DNA of 64,000 nucleotides from SZUA-430 sp964483585. GTDB lineage: Bacteria; Pseudomonadota; Alphaproteobacteria; Micropepsales; Micropepsaceae. Of this stretch, positions 26,264 to 34,618 are shown in pieces. Each line of letters starts with the position of its first letter. Positions within the stretch are counted from its first letter, which is position 1. A program made the translations under genes and the position numbers. Below the pieces are notes generated by a model, which searched no databases, was not told the DNA's origin, and saw only the letters and a program-made list of their open reading frames with translations. Location: positions 12,920 to 76,919 of the forward strand of contig CAZABH010000012.1 of the NCBI GenBank assembly GCA_964483585.1, written 5' to 3'.

Positions 26264-26701
26264 ATGCGTGTCGAGAATGAAGTCTTTCCGAAGGATCCCG
26301 AGCGTGTCCGGCAGATGCTCGAGCCAGGCCCCGACAAACCGATCTTCATGGTCAATCTGCTGAAGTTCAAGGACAAGGCAGAATACAAGGATGGCCGCCC
26401 CACCGAACTCAGTGGGCGAGATGCCTACATGATCTATGGCCGCGCTGTGGCAGAGCTTCTACAAAAATTCGGCGGCCGGGCCGTGTTCGCCGCTGATGTG
26501 ACGTTTCTTGCTCTGGGTCAGGTCGAAGAATTGTGGGACGAGGTTGCCATCGCCACCTACCCGAACCGGCGCGCCATGTTCGAGATGTCGACCTCGAAGG
26601 AATGGCGAGAAATAGCGGTCCATCGCGACGCGGGCCTGAAAGGTCAACTCAACATCGAAACGGTGCTTCAGCCCGGATGGGAAAACCTGTTGATCAGATA
26701 G
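26264..26701 (+). CDS. DUF1330-family protein
   Basis: A 145-residue soluble protein of the dimeric alpha-beta barrel type. KPIFMVNLLKFKDKAEY, a central Tyr-rich segment, then EELWDEVAIATYPNRRAMFEM fit the DUF1330 pattern; the function of the family is not established. AAGGA at 26247-26251 precedes the ATG. The TetR gene starts inside its 3' end, so the two are co-transcribed and probably share the dyad-containing promoter. Confidence 0.8.
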   Translation: MRVENEVFPKDPERVRQMLEPGPDKPIFMVNLLKFKDKAEYKDGRPTELSGRDAYMIYGRAVAELLQKFGGRAVFAADVTFLALGQVEELWDEVAIATYPNRRAMFEMSTSKEWREIAVHRDAGLKGQLNIETVLQPGWENLLIR

Positions 26702-27297
26702 GGCCCGAGCCCCGGACCGACGGACGCCGCAAGCGAGGCGATCAAAGCCGCAGGCAGATCGTCGAGGCATTGATGGCGCTGATCCGTGAGGGCGAAATGA
26801 GCCCCAGCGCTGCGCAGGTCGCCGAGCGCGCAAATGTGGGTCTGCGCACCGTTTTCCGACATTTCGAAGAAATGGAAATACTATATCGCGAGATCGCCGA
26901 GGTTGTGCGCCCGCGCGTACTTTCGGCATTGCTCGAGCCCTACACGGGAAACACGTGGCGCGATCAATTCGACGAACTCATCCTGCGGCGTATCGCGATC
27001 TACGAAGAAATCATGCCCCTGAAGATTGCTGGCAGCATACTGAGGTTCCGTTCGCCTTTTCTCATGCAGGACTACAACGACCACCTGAAATTTGCGCGCA
27101 AGACACTGAAGCACGTGCTGCCCGCCTGGATCATCGACGACCGCGATCTCTTTCGCGCGCTGGAGATGGTCACCAGCTTTCAGGCCTGGCGTCGGTTGCG
27201 GCAAGACCAAGGTCTGGGCGTAGCGGAGGCAACACGGGTGCTGCAGCGGCTGGTGGCGGGCTTGCTGCCGCAAGGTGACCAGCGCGACAGAGGCTAA
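26677..27297 (+). CDS. TetR-family transcriptional regulator
   Basis: A 206-residue regulator. After a basic leader, the DNA-binding domain is RRQIVEALMALIREGE (helix 1), AAQVAERANV (helix 2) and GLRTVFRHFEEMEILYREI (recognition helix and beyond), a standard TetR N terminus; the C-terminal 130 residues are the ligand-binding and dimer domain. The start is the ATG at 26677, overlapping the DUF1330 gene by 25 bases; no better start exists before the HTH. It probably represses its own operon and perhaps the divergent sulfatase via the dyad at 26216-26232. Effector unknown. Confidence 0.85.
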   Translation: MGKPVDQIGPEPRTDGRRKRGDQSRRQIVEALMALIREGEMSPSAAQVAERANVGLRTVFRHFEEMEILYREIAEVVRPRVLSALLEPYTGNTWRDQFDELILRRIAIYEEIMPLKIAGSILRFRSPFLMQDYNDHLKFARKTLKHVLPAWIIDDRDLFRALEMVTSFQAWRRLRQDQGLGVAEATRVLQRLVAGLLPQGDQRDRG

Positions 27298-27309
27298 GCA
27301 AGCCGTGCA

Positions 27310-28497
27310 TCACAGTTTGCGCGCGGCTAAAGCAATACGATCCATCGCTTCCGTCAGTCGGGCTGGCGGCTGCGCAAAGCATATTCGGATGAACTGGTCA
27401 TTATCGCGGTCATCCGGCAACCCGAAAGCAATGCCGGGCGCGACACCTACCTTGGCCTCGACAACAAGTCGTTTGGCAAAGCCGATACTGTCTGTCATTC
27501 CATCGACCGCAATGAACCCATAGAAGGCCCCAGGTGGCTTCGACCAGCTCATCCGGTTTTGGCCGGCGACAAACCGGGAAATGACTTCGCGCCCCTCGCG
27601 GCACCGCTCTACCATGCTGTTCAGGAACGCATCGCCATTGTTGATGGCTTCCACAGCCCCATACTGGGCGAAGGTTGTGGCACCCGAGTTGTTGTAGGCC
27701 GCCAGTTCGTGCATCTGCGGCCCAAGATGTGAGGGATGGATGACCCAGCCGATCCGCCATCCCGTCATCGCCCAGGCCTTTGAAAACCCATTGACGACGA
27801 AGACATTGTCATCAGCCTCGGCGAGGGCGGCAAAGCTGGGCGCAGGCGCATCATAGACAAGCGGCGTGTAAACCTCATCGGATATTATGGCGATGCCGCG
27901 AGCACGGGTAAAATCGAGTACGGCCTGCTGTTCGGCGACACTCATGATCCAGCCGGTCGGGTTGCCGGGTGAGGCGATGAAAAATGCTTTTGTTCGCCCA
28001 TCGACGCGGTCGAACAGGCGATCGAGATCGAGTCGCCACGGCTCTCCCCGCGCGCCACCGGACAGGCGGACAAAGCGAGGCTCGCCACCCATGCCAAGAA
28101 CGGCCTGAAAGATATTCGGCCACATCGGCGATACAATCACGACGTTGTCCCCTTGCCTCAGAAGGCATTGGAGGACGATGTTGATGCACAGCATCGCCGA
28201 TCCCGGGGAGGTAACACGCTCGCGGTCAATGGGTCTGCCCGCTTGACGCCCAACCCAGCGGGCAATTCCGTCCCTGAGTTCCGGAAGGCCGCGCACAAAA
28301 GTATAGAAGGTACGACCCTCGTCGAGAGCCCGCTTCGCAGCCTCTCGTATGAAGGCGGGCGTAGGCAGGTCGCTTTCCCCAAACCACAAGGGAATGATGT
28401 CCGGATCCCCAAGCGCCGTCGAGGATACAGCCCCAATTCCATTGGGTCTTAGCCCAAGGACCTCGGCGCGGATGGGGGAGGACACTAAATTAGGCAT
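27310..28497 (-). CDS. PLP-dependent aminotransferase, class I/II
   Basis: A 395-residue fold-type I aminotransferase. PLP-binding residues are visible: NPTG at 179-182, SDEVY with Asp207 and Tyr210, FSKAWAMTGWRIGW with the Schiff-base Lys240 and Arg248, and a C-terminal Arg in FIRICFAQP. The N-terminal LWFGESDLPTP matches the substrate-binding loop of aspartate/aromatic-type enzymes. The exact substrate is uncertain. AGGAAAG about 11 bases upstream supports the ATG at 28497. It is divergent from rpsB, with 195 bases between, and convergent with the TetR gene. Confidence 0.9.
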   Translation of the reverse strand: MPNLVSSPIRAEVLGLRPNGIGAVSSTALGDPDIIPLWFGESDLPTPAFIREAAKRALDEGRTFYTFVRGLPELRDGIARWVGRQAGRPIDRERVTSPGSAMLCINIVLQCLLRQGDNVVIVSPMWPNIFQAVLGMGGEPRFVRLSGGARGEPWRLDLDRLFDRVDGRTKAFFIASPGNPTGWIMSVAEQQAVLDFTRARGIAIISDEVYTPLVYDAPAPSFAALAEADDNVFVVNGFSKAWAMTGWRIGWVIHPSHLGPQMHELAAYNNSGATTFAQYGAVEAINNGDAFLNSMVERCREGREVISRFVAGQNRMSWSKPPGAFYGFIAVDGMTDSIGFAKRLVVEAKVGVAPGIAFGLPDDRDNDQFIRICFAQPPARLTEAMDRIALAARKL

Positions 28498-28538
28498 TTT
28501 TGTCGCGCTTTCCTGAGAACAGGCGCAAAGTGCCGCTC

Positions 28539-28567
28539 TTGCGCCCTCCGACGCAACCCCCTAAAAG
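28539..28567 (+). promoter_or_regulatory. Candidate promoter of the rpsB-tsf operon
   Basis: TTGCGC (28539-28544) and TAAAAG (28562-28567) are spaced by 17 bases in the gap before rpsB, leaving a leader of about 120 bases. Matches are moderate (3/6 and 4/6), so this is tentative. Confidence 0.3.
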
Positions 28568-28692
28568 CCTGTGTCATTCCACACGCGGACTTGGGTTGCC
28601 TCGCCGAAAAAAGGCAGGTCGCCCTCCGGTGCTGTCCCTCAAAGGGGCAGTGATGTCCGCGGAGGTTCAACCGGTCAAGGAGACAACGACCA

Positions 28693-29445
28693 ATGGCTCT
28701 GCCAGAGTACTCAATGCGCCAGCTGCTTGAAGCTGGCGTGCACTTCGGGCACCAGACACACCGCTGGAACCCCCGCATGGCCCCCTTCCTGTACGGGTCA
28801 CGCAACAAGATCCACATTATCGATCTGACCCAAACAGTCCCGCTGCTGCACCAGGCTCTGAAGACGATCCGCGACGTGGTCGGGCAGGGTGGTCGCGTTC
28901 TTTTTGTCGGTACGAAGCGTCAAGCGTCGGATCCGGTTGCTGAGGCAGCCAAGCGCTGCGCCCAGTATTTCGTGAACCATCGCTGGCTCGGCGGCACGCT
29001 GACGAACTGGCAAACCATCTCGAATTCCATCAAGCGTTTGCGCTCGATTGAAGAGACCCTGAATGCTGGCGGCATCGGCCTGACCAAGCGCGAAGTGCTG
29101 AACCTGCAGCGCGAGAAGGACAAGCTGGATCGCGCGCTTGGTGGCATCAAGGAAATGGGCGGCGTTCCCGACCTATTGTTCGTGATCGATACCAACAAGG
29201 AAGCCATTGCGATCCAGGAAGCCAACAAGCTGGGCATCCCCGTCGTGGCGGTGGTCGATTCGAACTCGAACCCCCACGGCATTGCCTTCCCGATTCCAGG
29301 CAACGACGATGCCTCGCGTGCCATCGCGCTGTATTGTGATCTCGTTGCCCGTGCGGTGATCGACGGTCTGTCGGCGTTCCAGGGCACCTCGGGCGTTGAC
29401 ATTGGCGCCTCGGCAGAGGTCCCGACCCAGGAACTGCCGGCCTGA
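28693..29445 (+). CDS. rpsB: 30S ribosomal protein S2
   Basis: A 250-residue S2 protein. The start MALPEYSMRQLLEAGVHFGHQTHRWNP (read in two parts: MALPEYSMRQLLEAG and VHFGHQTHRWNP) and FVNHRWLGGTLTNW are diagnostic, as is DLLFVIDTNKEAIAIQEA. AAGGAG at 28678-28683 precedes the ATG. It heads the run rpsB-tsf-pyrH-frr. Confidence 0.97.
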   Translation: MALPEYSMRQLLEAGVHFGHQTHRWNPRMAPFLYGSRNKIHIIDLTQTVPLLHQALKTIRDVVGQGGRVLFVGTKRQASDPVAEAAKRCAQYFVNHRWLGGTLTNWQTISNSIKRLRSIEETLNAGGIGLTKREVLNLQREKDKLDRALGGIKEMGGVPDLLFVIDTNKEAIAIQEANKLGIPVVAVVDSNSNPHGIAFPIPGNDDASRAIALYCDLVARAVIDGLSAFQGTSGVDIGASAEVPTQELPA

Positions 29446-29461
29446 GCACAAGACATTGAAC

Positions 29462-29484
29462 CCGCGCCGTTTCTTGCGGCGCGG
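29462..29484 (+). terminator. Hairpin between rpsB and tsf
   Basis: CCGCGCCG and CGGCGCGG form a perfect 8-bp stem around the loop TTTCTTG in the 64-base gap. With the tsf ribosome binding site only 14 bases beyond, it looks like an attenuator or processing site that lowers tsf expression relative to rpsB rather than a full stop. Confidence 0.5.
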
Positions 29485-29509
29485 TCAACCACAAAACGAG
29501 GAGCACACC

Positions 29510-30436
29510 ATGGCTGAGATCACAGCCGCGATGGTCAAGGACCTGCGCGAAAAGTCAGGCGCCGGCATGATGGATTGCAAGGCAGCACTGAACGAAACCA
29601 AGGGTGACATGGAAGCGGCCATCGACTGGTTGCGGAAGAAGGGCCTGTCCAAGGCGGCGAAGAAGGCGGGCCGCACGGCCGCGGAAGGCTTGGTTGGTGT
29701 TGCGTCGAAGGGCGGTAAGGGTGCTGTCGTCGAGGTTAATTCCGAGACCGATTTCGTAGCCCGCAACGACCAGTTCCAGGCCCTGGTTTCCAAGGTCGCC
29801 GAGTTGGCGTTGGACGCTGGCGGCGATGTTGCCCAGCTGGCCAAAATGCCATTTCCGGGCAGCGCCACAGACGTGGAAGGTCAGTTGAAAAACCTGGTAG
29901 CCACAATCGGCGAGAACATGACATTGCGCCGAACGGCGGTGTTTGATGTCAATCCGGGTGTTGTCGCCTCGTATGTCCATAACCAGGCAGCGCCAAACCT
30001 GGGCCGCATGGGCGTGCTGGTTGCCCTGCAGTCATCCGGCAACGTCGAGGCGCTGTCGGCACTCGGCCGCAAGATCGCGATGCATGTCGCATCGACCAAT
30101 CCAATGGCGCTGACTGCAGCCGAAGTCGATGCAGCCACTCTGGAGCGGGAGAAGGCCATCTTTGCGGATCAGGCTCGCGCGACCGGAAAGCCTGAGAACA
30201 TTATCGCGAAGATGGTGGAAGGCCGCGTCCGCAAGTTCTACGAGGAAGTCGTGCTGCTGCAGCAGGCCTTCATCATGGACCCGGACAAGACGGTCGAGGC
30301 CTTCGTGAAAGCCGCCGAGAAGGACGTCGGCGCTCCCGTTGCTGTCGTGGGATTTGTGCGCTTTGCCCTTGGCGAAGGCATTCAGAAAGAGGAAACTGAC
30401 TTCGCTGCAGAAGTCGCCGCCGCAGCGAAGGGCTGA
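29510..30436 (+). CDS. tsf: Elongation factor Ts
   Basis: A 308-residue guanine nucleotide exchange factor for EF-Tu. The N-terminal UBA-like domain AAMVKDLREKSGAGMMDCKAAL is diagnostic, followed by VEVNSETDFVARND and a C-terminal dimerisation part with QQAFIMDPDKTV. GAGGAG at 29498-29503 fixes the start; the open frame runs upstream into the rpsB end without similarity. About 30 bases separate it from pyrH. Confidence 0.97.
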   Translation: MAEITAAMVKDLREKSGAGMMDCKAALNETKGDMEAAIDWLRKKGLSKAAKKAGRTAAEGLVGVASKGGKGAVVEVNSETDFVARNDQFQALVSKVAELALDAGGDVAQLAKMPFPGSATDVEGQLKNLVATIGENMTLRRTAVFDVNPGVVASYVHNQAAPNLGRMGVLVALQSSGNVEALSALGRKIAMHVASTNPMALTAAEVDAATLEREKAIFADQARATGKPENIIAKMVEGRVRKFYEEVVLLQQAFIMDPDKTVEAFVKAAEKDVGAPVAVVGFVRFALGEGIQKEETDFAAEVAAAAKG

Positions 30437-30465
30437 GGCGCGCAAGCACAAAAGGGTCATCAGAC

Positions 30466-31185
30466 ATGACATCAGCGCCTCTCTATCGCCGGATACTCCT
30501 CAAGATCTCCGGTGAGGCGCTGATGGGCCCCGGTCAATACGGAATTGACCTTGCCACGGTCGATCGGATCGCCAGCGAGATCAAGGAAGCCCGAAACATC
30601 GGCACCCAGGTTTGCGCCGTGATCGGTGGCGGGAACATCTTCCGCGGCATGAAGGCGGCCGACGCCGGCATGGAACGGGCGACTGCCGACTACATGGGCA
30701 TGCTGGGCACCATAATGAATGCCCTCGCCATGCAGAACGCGCTGGAAAAGATTGGCGTGTTCACCCGCGTGCAGTCAGCGATCCCCATGACGACGGTGTG
30801 CGAGCCCTATATCCGCAGGCGCGCCATTCGCCATATGGAAAAGGGCAGGGTGGTGATTTTTGCCGCCGGCACGGGGAACCCCTTCTTTACGACCGACACT
30901 GCTGCAGCTCTGCGCGCAGCAGAAATGGGCGTTGATGCCATCATGAAGGGGACCCAGGTTAACGGCGTCTATTCCGAGGACCCGAAGAAGAATCCGGGGG
31001 CTCAACGCTACGAACGCCTGTCGCACACGGAAGTGCTCAGCCGGGAACTGAAAGTCATGGATGCCTCTGCCGTTGCGCTGGCCCGTGACAGCAACATAAG
31101 GATCGTTGTCTTCAACATTCATGAGAAGATGAACTTTGTACGCGTTCTGCAGGGGCAGGGCCTCTGCACGGTTATCGGCTCTTGA
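30466..31185 (+). CDS. pyrH: UMP kinase
   Basis: A 239-residue amino-acid-kinase-fold UMP kinase that makes UDP. ILLKISGEALMG at the N terminus, VIGGGNIFRG, TADYMGMLGT and GTGNPFFTTDTAAALRA are conserved. Hexameric and usually GTP-activated. It sits between tsf and frr in the conserved order. Confidence 0.97.
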   Translation: MTSAPLYRRILLKISGEALMGPGQYGIDLATVDRIASEIKEARNIGTQVCAVIGGGNIFRGMKAADAGMERATADYMGMLGTIMNALAMQNALEKIGVFTRVQSAIPMTTVCEPYIRRRAIRHMEKGRVVIFAAGTGNPFFTTDTAAALRAAEMGVDAIMKGTQVNGVYSEDPKKNPGAQRYERLSHTEVLSRELKVMDASAVALARDSNIRIVVFNIHEKMNFVRVLQGQGLCTVIGS

Positions 31186-31233
31186 AACACAAGCGGCGCG
31201 CGAACCAGTCAATGCGCCGAACGGAGGAACGTC

Positions 31234-31800
31234 ATGGCCCAGTCCAAACCCTTTGACCTCGATGACCTGAACAAGCGCATGAAAGGCGCGGTTCAGACAT
31301 TGAAGCAGGAATTCGGCGGCCTGCGCACCGGTCGTGCCAGTGTCAGCTTGCTTGAACCTGTAACCGTCGATGCCTATGGCAGCGCAATGCCCCTGAACCA
31401 GGTTGGCACTGTCAACGCCCCAGAACCGCGAATGCTTACGGTTCAGGTCTGGGACCGCGGGCTGGTCATATCTGTCGACAAGGCGATACGAGCCGCAGGC
31501 TTGGGGCTGAACCCGCAGGTTGACGGCCAATTGCTGCGAATTCCCATACCTCCGCTGACAGAAGATCGACGCAAGGAGCTGACCAAGATCGCCTCCAAAT
31601 ATTCCGAGGCTGCGCGTGTTGCCGTACGCAACATCCGTCGCGACGGTATGGAGCATCTCAAGAAGCTCGAAAAGGAACATCAGATCAGCGAGGACGAGCA
31701 CAAGTCCCAGTCTGACAAGGTGCAGAAGGCAACCGACAGTCACATCAAGGAAATCGACGACGCCTATGCCGCCAAGGAAAAGGAAATCATGCAAGTCTAG
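31234..31800 (+). CDS. frr: Ribosome recycling factor
   Basis: A 188-residue two-domain factor that splits post-termination ribosomes with EF-G. GLRTGRASVSLLEPV, the domain II strands, and RVAVRNIRRDGMEHLKKLEK are diagnostic. GGAGG is positioned upstream of the ATG. uppS follows after 24 bases. Confidence 0.97.
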   Translation: MAQSKPFDLDDLNKRMKGAVQTLKQEFGGLRTGRASVSLLEPVTVDAYGSAMPLNQVGTVNAPEPRMLTVQVWDRGLVISVDKAIRAAGLGLNPQVDGQLLRIPIPPLTEDRRKELTKIASKYSEAARVAVRNIRRDGMEHLKKLEKEHQISEDEHKSQSDKVQKATDSHIKEIDDAYAAKEKEIMQV

Positions 31801-31824
31801 GGCAGGGCGGGCAGGTCTGCGCAC

Positions 31825-32571
31825 ATGTCTACGGCCCGAACGACTGACGGCAGCGGCGAGGTTCCCTGCCACGTGGCCATCATCATGGATGGCAACGGTC
31901 GCTGGGCCGCTGCACGCCACCTGCCGCGCATCATGGGCCACCGCGCGGGTGTTGCCGCCGTCCGTGAAACCGTCCGTGCGGCCAGTCGTCTCGGCATTCG
32001 CTATTTGACCCTGTTTGGCTTCTCATCAGAAAACTGGAAACGGCCTGCTGCCGAAGTATCCGACCTCATGGGCCTCTTGCGGATGTACATCCGGTCCGAC
32101 CTCGACGAACTGCATGCGGCCGGCGTTGAAATCCGCATCATCGGCGCCCGTGATCGCCTCGACCCCGACATCGTCAGCCTCATCGATGAGGTGCAAGCCC
32201 GAACCGCGGGCAATCCCAACCTGAAATTGACTATCGCGTTCAATTATGGCGGACAGGACGAAATTCTCGATGCCGTCCGGCGCATTGCAAGCGAAGTACA
32301 GGCCGGGAAACTAGAGCCAACCCGGATCGATCGGGAAATATTCGCGGCGCATCTGGCCACTGCCGGCATCCCTGACCCGGATCTTGTCATTCGCACCAGC
32401 GGCGAAAAGCGGCTGAGTAACTTTCTTCTCTGGCAGACCGCTTACTCCGAATTCGTGTTTTTGGACACTCTCTGGCCCGATTTCAACGAGTTGCATTTGT
32501 CCGATGCGATCCGGCAATATCGGTCCCGAGACCGCCGCTTCGGCGGACGGAATATTTCGGCGGGCGAATGA
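31825..32571 (+). CDS. uppS: Undecaprenyl diphosphate synthase
   Basis: A 248-residue cis-prenyltransferase that makes the C55 lipid carrier for cell-wall and O-antigen synthesis. The catalytic Asp22 is in IIMDGNGRWA; GHRAGVAAVRE, LTLFGFSSENWKRP and DLVIRTSGEKRLSNFLLWQ are the conserved blocks. Its stop overlaps cdsA (ATGA). Confidence 0.96.
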   Translation: MSTARTTDGSGEVPCHVAIIMDGNGRWAAARHLPRIMGHRAGVAAVRETVRAASRLGIRYLTLFGFSSENWKRPAAEVSDLMGLLRMYIRSDLDELHAAGVEIRIIGARDRLDPDIVSLIDEVQARTAGNPNLKLTIAFNYGGQDEILDAVRRIASEVQAGKLEPTRIDREIFAAHLATAGIPDPDLVIRTSGEKRLSNFLLWQTAYSEFVFLDTLWPDFNELHLSDAIRQYRSRDRRFGGRNISAGE

Positions 32572-33398
32572 CCACCTTGAGCGCCAAGCACTCGTCCCTT
32601 CTACCCCGGATCCTTACTTCGCTCGTCCTCGTGCCTTCGGCCCTGCTTGCCGTCTACCTGGGCGGGTGGGTACTTGGTGCTTGGGCGACAGCCGCCGGCC
32701 TCGCCATGGCGCGCGAGTGGGTCAAGATCGTGCATCACGAACAGGCACCTGGTTGGCGTCTGGGTCTGCACGCGACGGCCATTCTGCTGTCGCAGGTGTT
32801 GCTCCTGATCGGCATGCCCAATTACGCCGTGGCAAGCATTCTGCTGATGGCGCTCATCGGCAACGTCTATGCGCAGCGTCTGGGCGAGCGCTCCATATGG
32901 ACCGTCATGGGAGTTCTGTTCATTGCGGTGCCCTGTTTTGCCTTTAGCGAGTTGCGTCTGTTGTCGCCAGGCGGATTGGAGACCGTGCTTTGGATCCTGT
33001 GCATTGTCTGGGCGACCGACAGCGCGGCCTATCTTGCTGGCTCATCAATCGGCGGACCCAAGCTTGTACCCATGATCTCGCCAAACAAGACGTGGGTTGG
33101 CGCAGTGGCAGGTCTCGCGGCAGGAATCGTCGCGGGCATTGCCTTTGCGCAGGCCCTCGGCCTGGGATCGAATGGTGCGTATTTCGCGGCCTGCGCGGCC
33201 GCTTCGCTGCTGACGCAATGTGGCGACCTGGCCGAATCCTTCCTCAAACGGAGGTTCGGTGTGAAAGACGCATCCGATCTCATTCCCGGCCATGGTGGCG
33301 CACTCGACCGTCTGGATGGGTTGATCGTGGCGACCTGCGGCGTCGCAGCCTTCGTATATTTTTCGGGGCAGTCACCTTTGAGCCTCGCCGTGCCGTGA
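32568..33398 (+). CDS. cdsA: Phosphatidate cytidylyltransferase
   Basis: A 276-residue membrane enzyme that makes CDP-diacylglycerol. Several hydrophobic helices are followed by the CTP transferase signature, seen here as ESFLKRRFGVKDASDLIPGH then GGALDRLDG. Short for the family but complete. The stop overlaps the dxr GTG start (GTGA). Confidence 0.94.
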   Translation: MTTLSAKHSSLLPRILTSLVLVPSALLAVYLGGWVLGAWATAAGLAMAREWVKIVHHEQAPGWRLGLHATAILLSQVLLLIGMPNYAVASILLMALIGNVYAQRLGERSIWTVMGVLFIAVPCFAFSELRLLSPGGLETVLWILCIVWATDSAAYLAGSSIGGPKLVPMISPNKTWVGAVAGLAAGIVAGIAFAQALGLGSNGAYFAACAAASLLTQCGDLAESFLKRRFGVKDASDLIPGHGGALDRLDGLIVATCGVAAFVYFSGQSPLSLAVP

Positions 33399-34600
33399 CC
33401 GGAACCGTCACCAGAACCGTCTCGATCCTGGGCTCAACCGGGTCTGTAGGTGCGAACACGGTCGAGCTTGTCGAAAGCCATAATGCCCAAGCGGCCGGAA
33501 CCTACCGCGTCGTAGCATTGTCTGCCAACGAGCGGGTCGATCTCCTTGCCGCGCAGGCATATCGCTTGCGCCCCGAGTTCGTCGCGATCGCCAACCCGTC
33601 CCGCTACGGCGAACTCAAGCAGGCACTGTCTGGAAGCGGGATCGAGATCGCATCCGGACCCCAGGCGGTCATCGAGGCGGCGCGGCGTGATGCCGATTGG
33701 TTGATGGCGAGCATCATGGGCACGGCCGGGCTTGAGCCAACATTGGCAGCGGTGGAGCGCGGCAAGACCGTGGCGCTCGCCAACAAGGAATGTCTTGTCT
33801 CGGCGGGCAAGCTGTTCATGAGCAAGGTACGCCAGCACGCGACCACTCTGTTGCCCGTCGATTCCGAACACAACGCCGTGTTCCAGGTGTTCGATGCAGC
33901 CCAGACCGATGCCATCGAACGCATTACGCTGACCGCCTCGGGCGGCCCCTTTCGAACCTGGACCAGCATCCAGATGAAAGGGGTTACGCCAGCGCAGGCC
34001 TGTCGCCACCCGAACTATGCCATGGGTGCGAAGATCTCTGTCGATTCCGCCACGCTGATGAACAAGGGGCTAGAGCTGATTGAAGCCCACCACATCTTTG
34101 CGGTCCCGCCCGACCGCCTTGACGTGGTGGTTCACCCCCAACAGGCAGTGCACTGCCTCGTCACGTATATCGACGGATCGATCCTGGCCCAGCTCGCCAG
34201 CCCTGACATGCGCACCCCGATCGCTTACGCTCTGGGTTACCCGAGACGAATCACGGCGCCCACACGACGCTTGAACCTTGCCGAATTGGGGCAAATGACC
34301 TTCGAGCCACCTGATCTGGTCCGCTTCCCGTGCCTCAGACTGGCACAAGAGGCCATGACTGCCGGAAATGGAGCGACCACCGTCCTCAACGCGGCCAATG
34401 AGGTGGCCGTAGCCGCGTTTTTGGCGGGAAACCTGGCTTTCGAAACCATACCTTACCTTGTAGAAACCACGATGGCGGCGTGCGCCAGCCAGCCCGGCGA
34501 GCCGCTGAGCCTTGCAGCGGTATTGGCGCTGGATTCGCAAGCAAGGGAACACGCTAAACGCGCATTGAAAAATGCTGGCGGCTTGGCGACAACCTTGTGA
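33395..34600 (+). CDS. dxr: 1-deoxy-D-xylulose 5-phosphate reductoisomerase
   Basis: A 401-residue enzyme of the MEP isoprenoid pathway (DXP to MEP with NADPH). The Rossmann start SILGSTGSVGANTVELV, LANKECLVSAG, PVDSEHNAVFQ and TLMNKGLELIEAHHIF are diagnostic. The GTG at 33395 is chosen: it overlaps the cdsA stop and starts the protein just before the Rossmann motif, while the frame upstream is antisense-quality sequence inside cdsA. Confidence 0.95.
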   Translation: MTGTVTRTVSILGSTGSVGANTVELVESHNAQAAGTYRVVALSANERVDLLAAQAYRLRPEFVAIANPSRYGELKQALSGSGIEIASGPQAVIEAARRDADWLMASIMGTAGLEPTLAAVERGKTVALANKECLVSAGKLFMSKVRQHATTLLPVDSEHNAVFQVFDAAQTDAIERITLTASGGPFRTWTSIQMKGVTPAQACRHPNYAMGAKISVDSATLMNKGLELIEAHHIFAVPPDRLDVVVHPQQAVHCLVTYIDGSILAQLASPDMRTPIAYALGYPRRITAPTRRLNLAELGQMTFEPPDLVRFPCLRLAQEAMTAGNGATTVLNAANEVAVAAFLAGNLAFETIPYLVETTMAACASQPGEPLSLAAVLALDSQAREHAKRALKNAGGLATTL

Positions 34601-34618
34601 TCAAGAGGACGTAACCGC

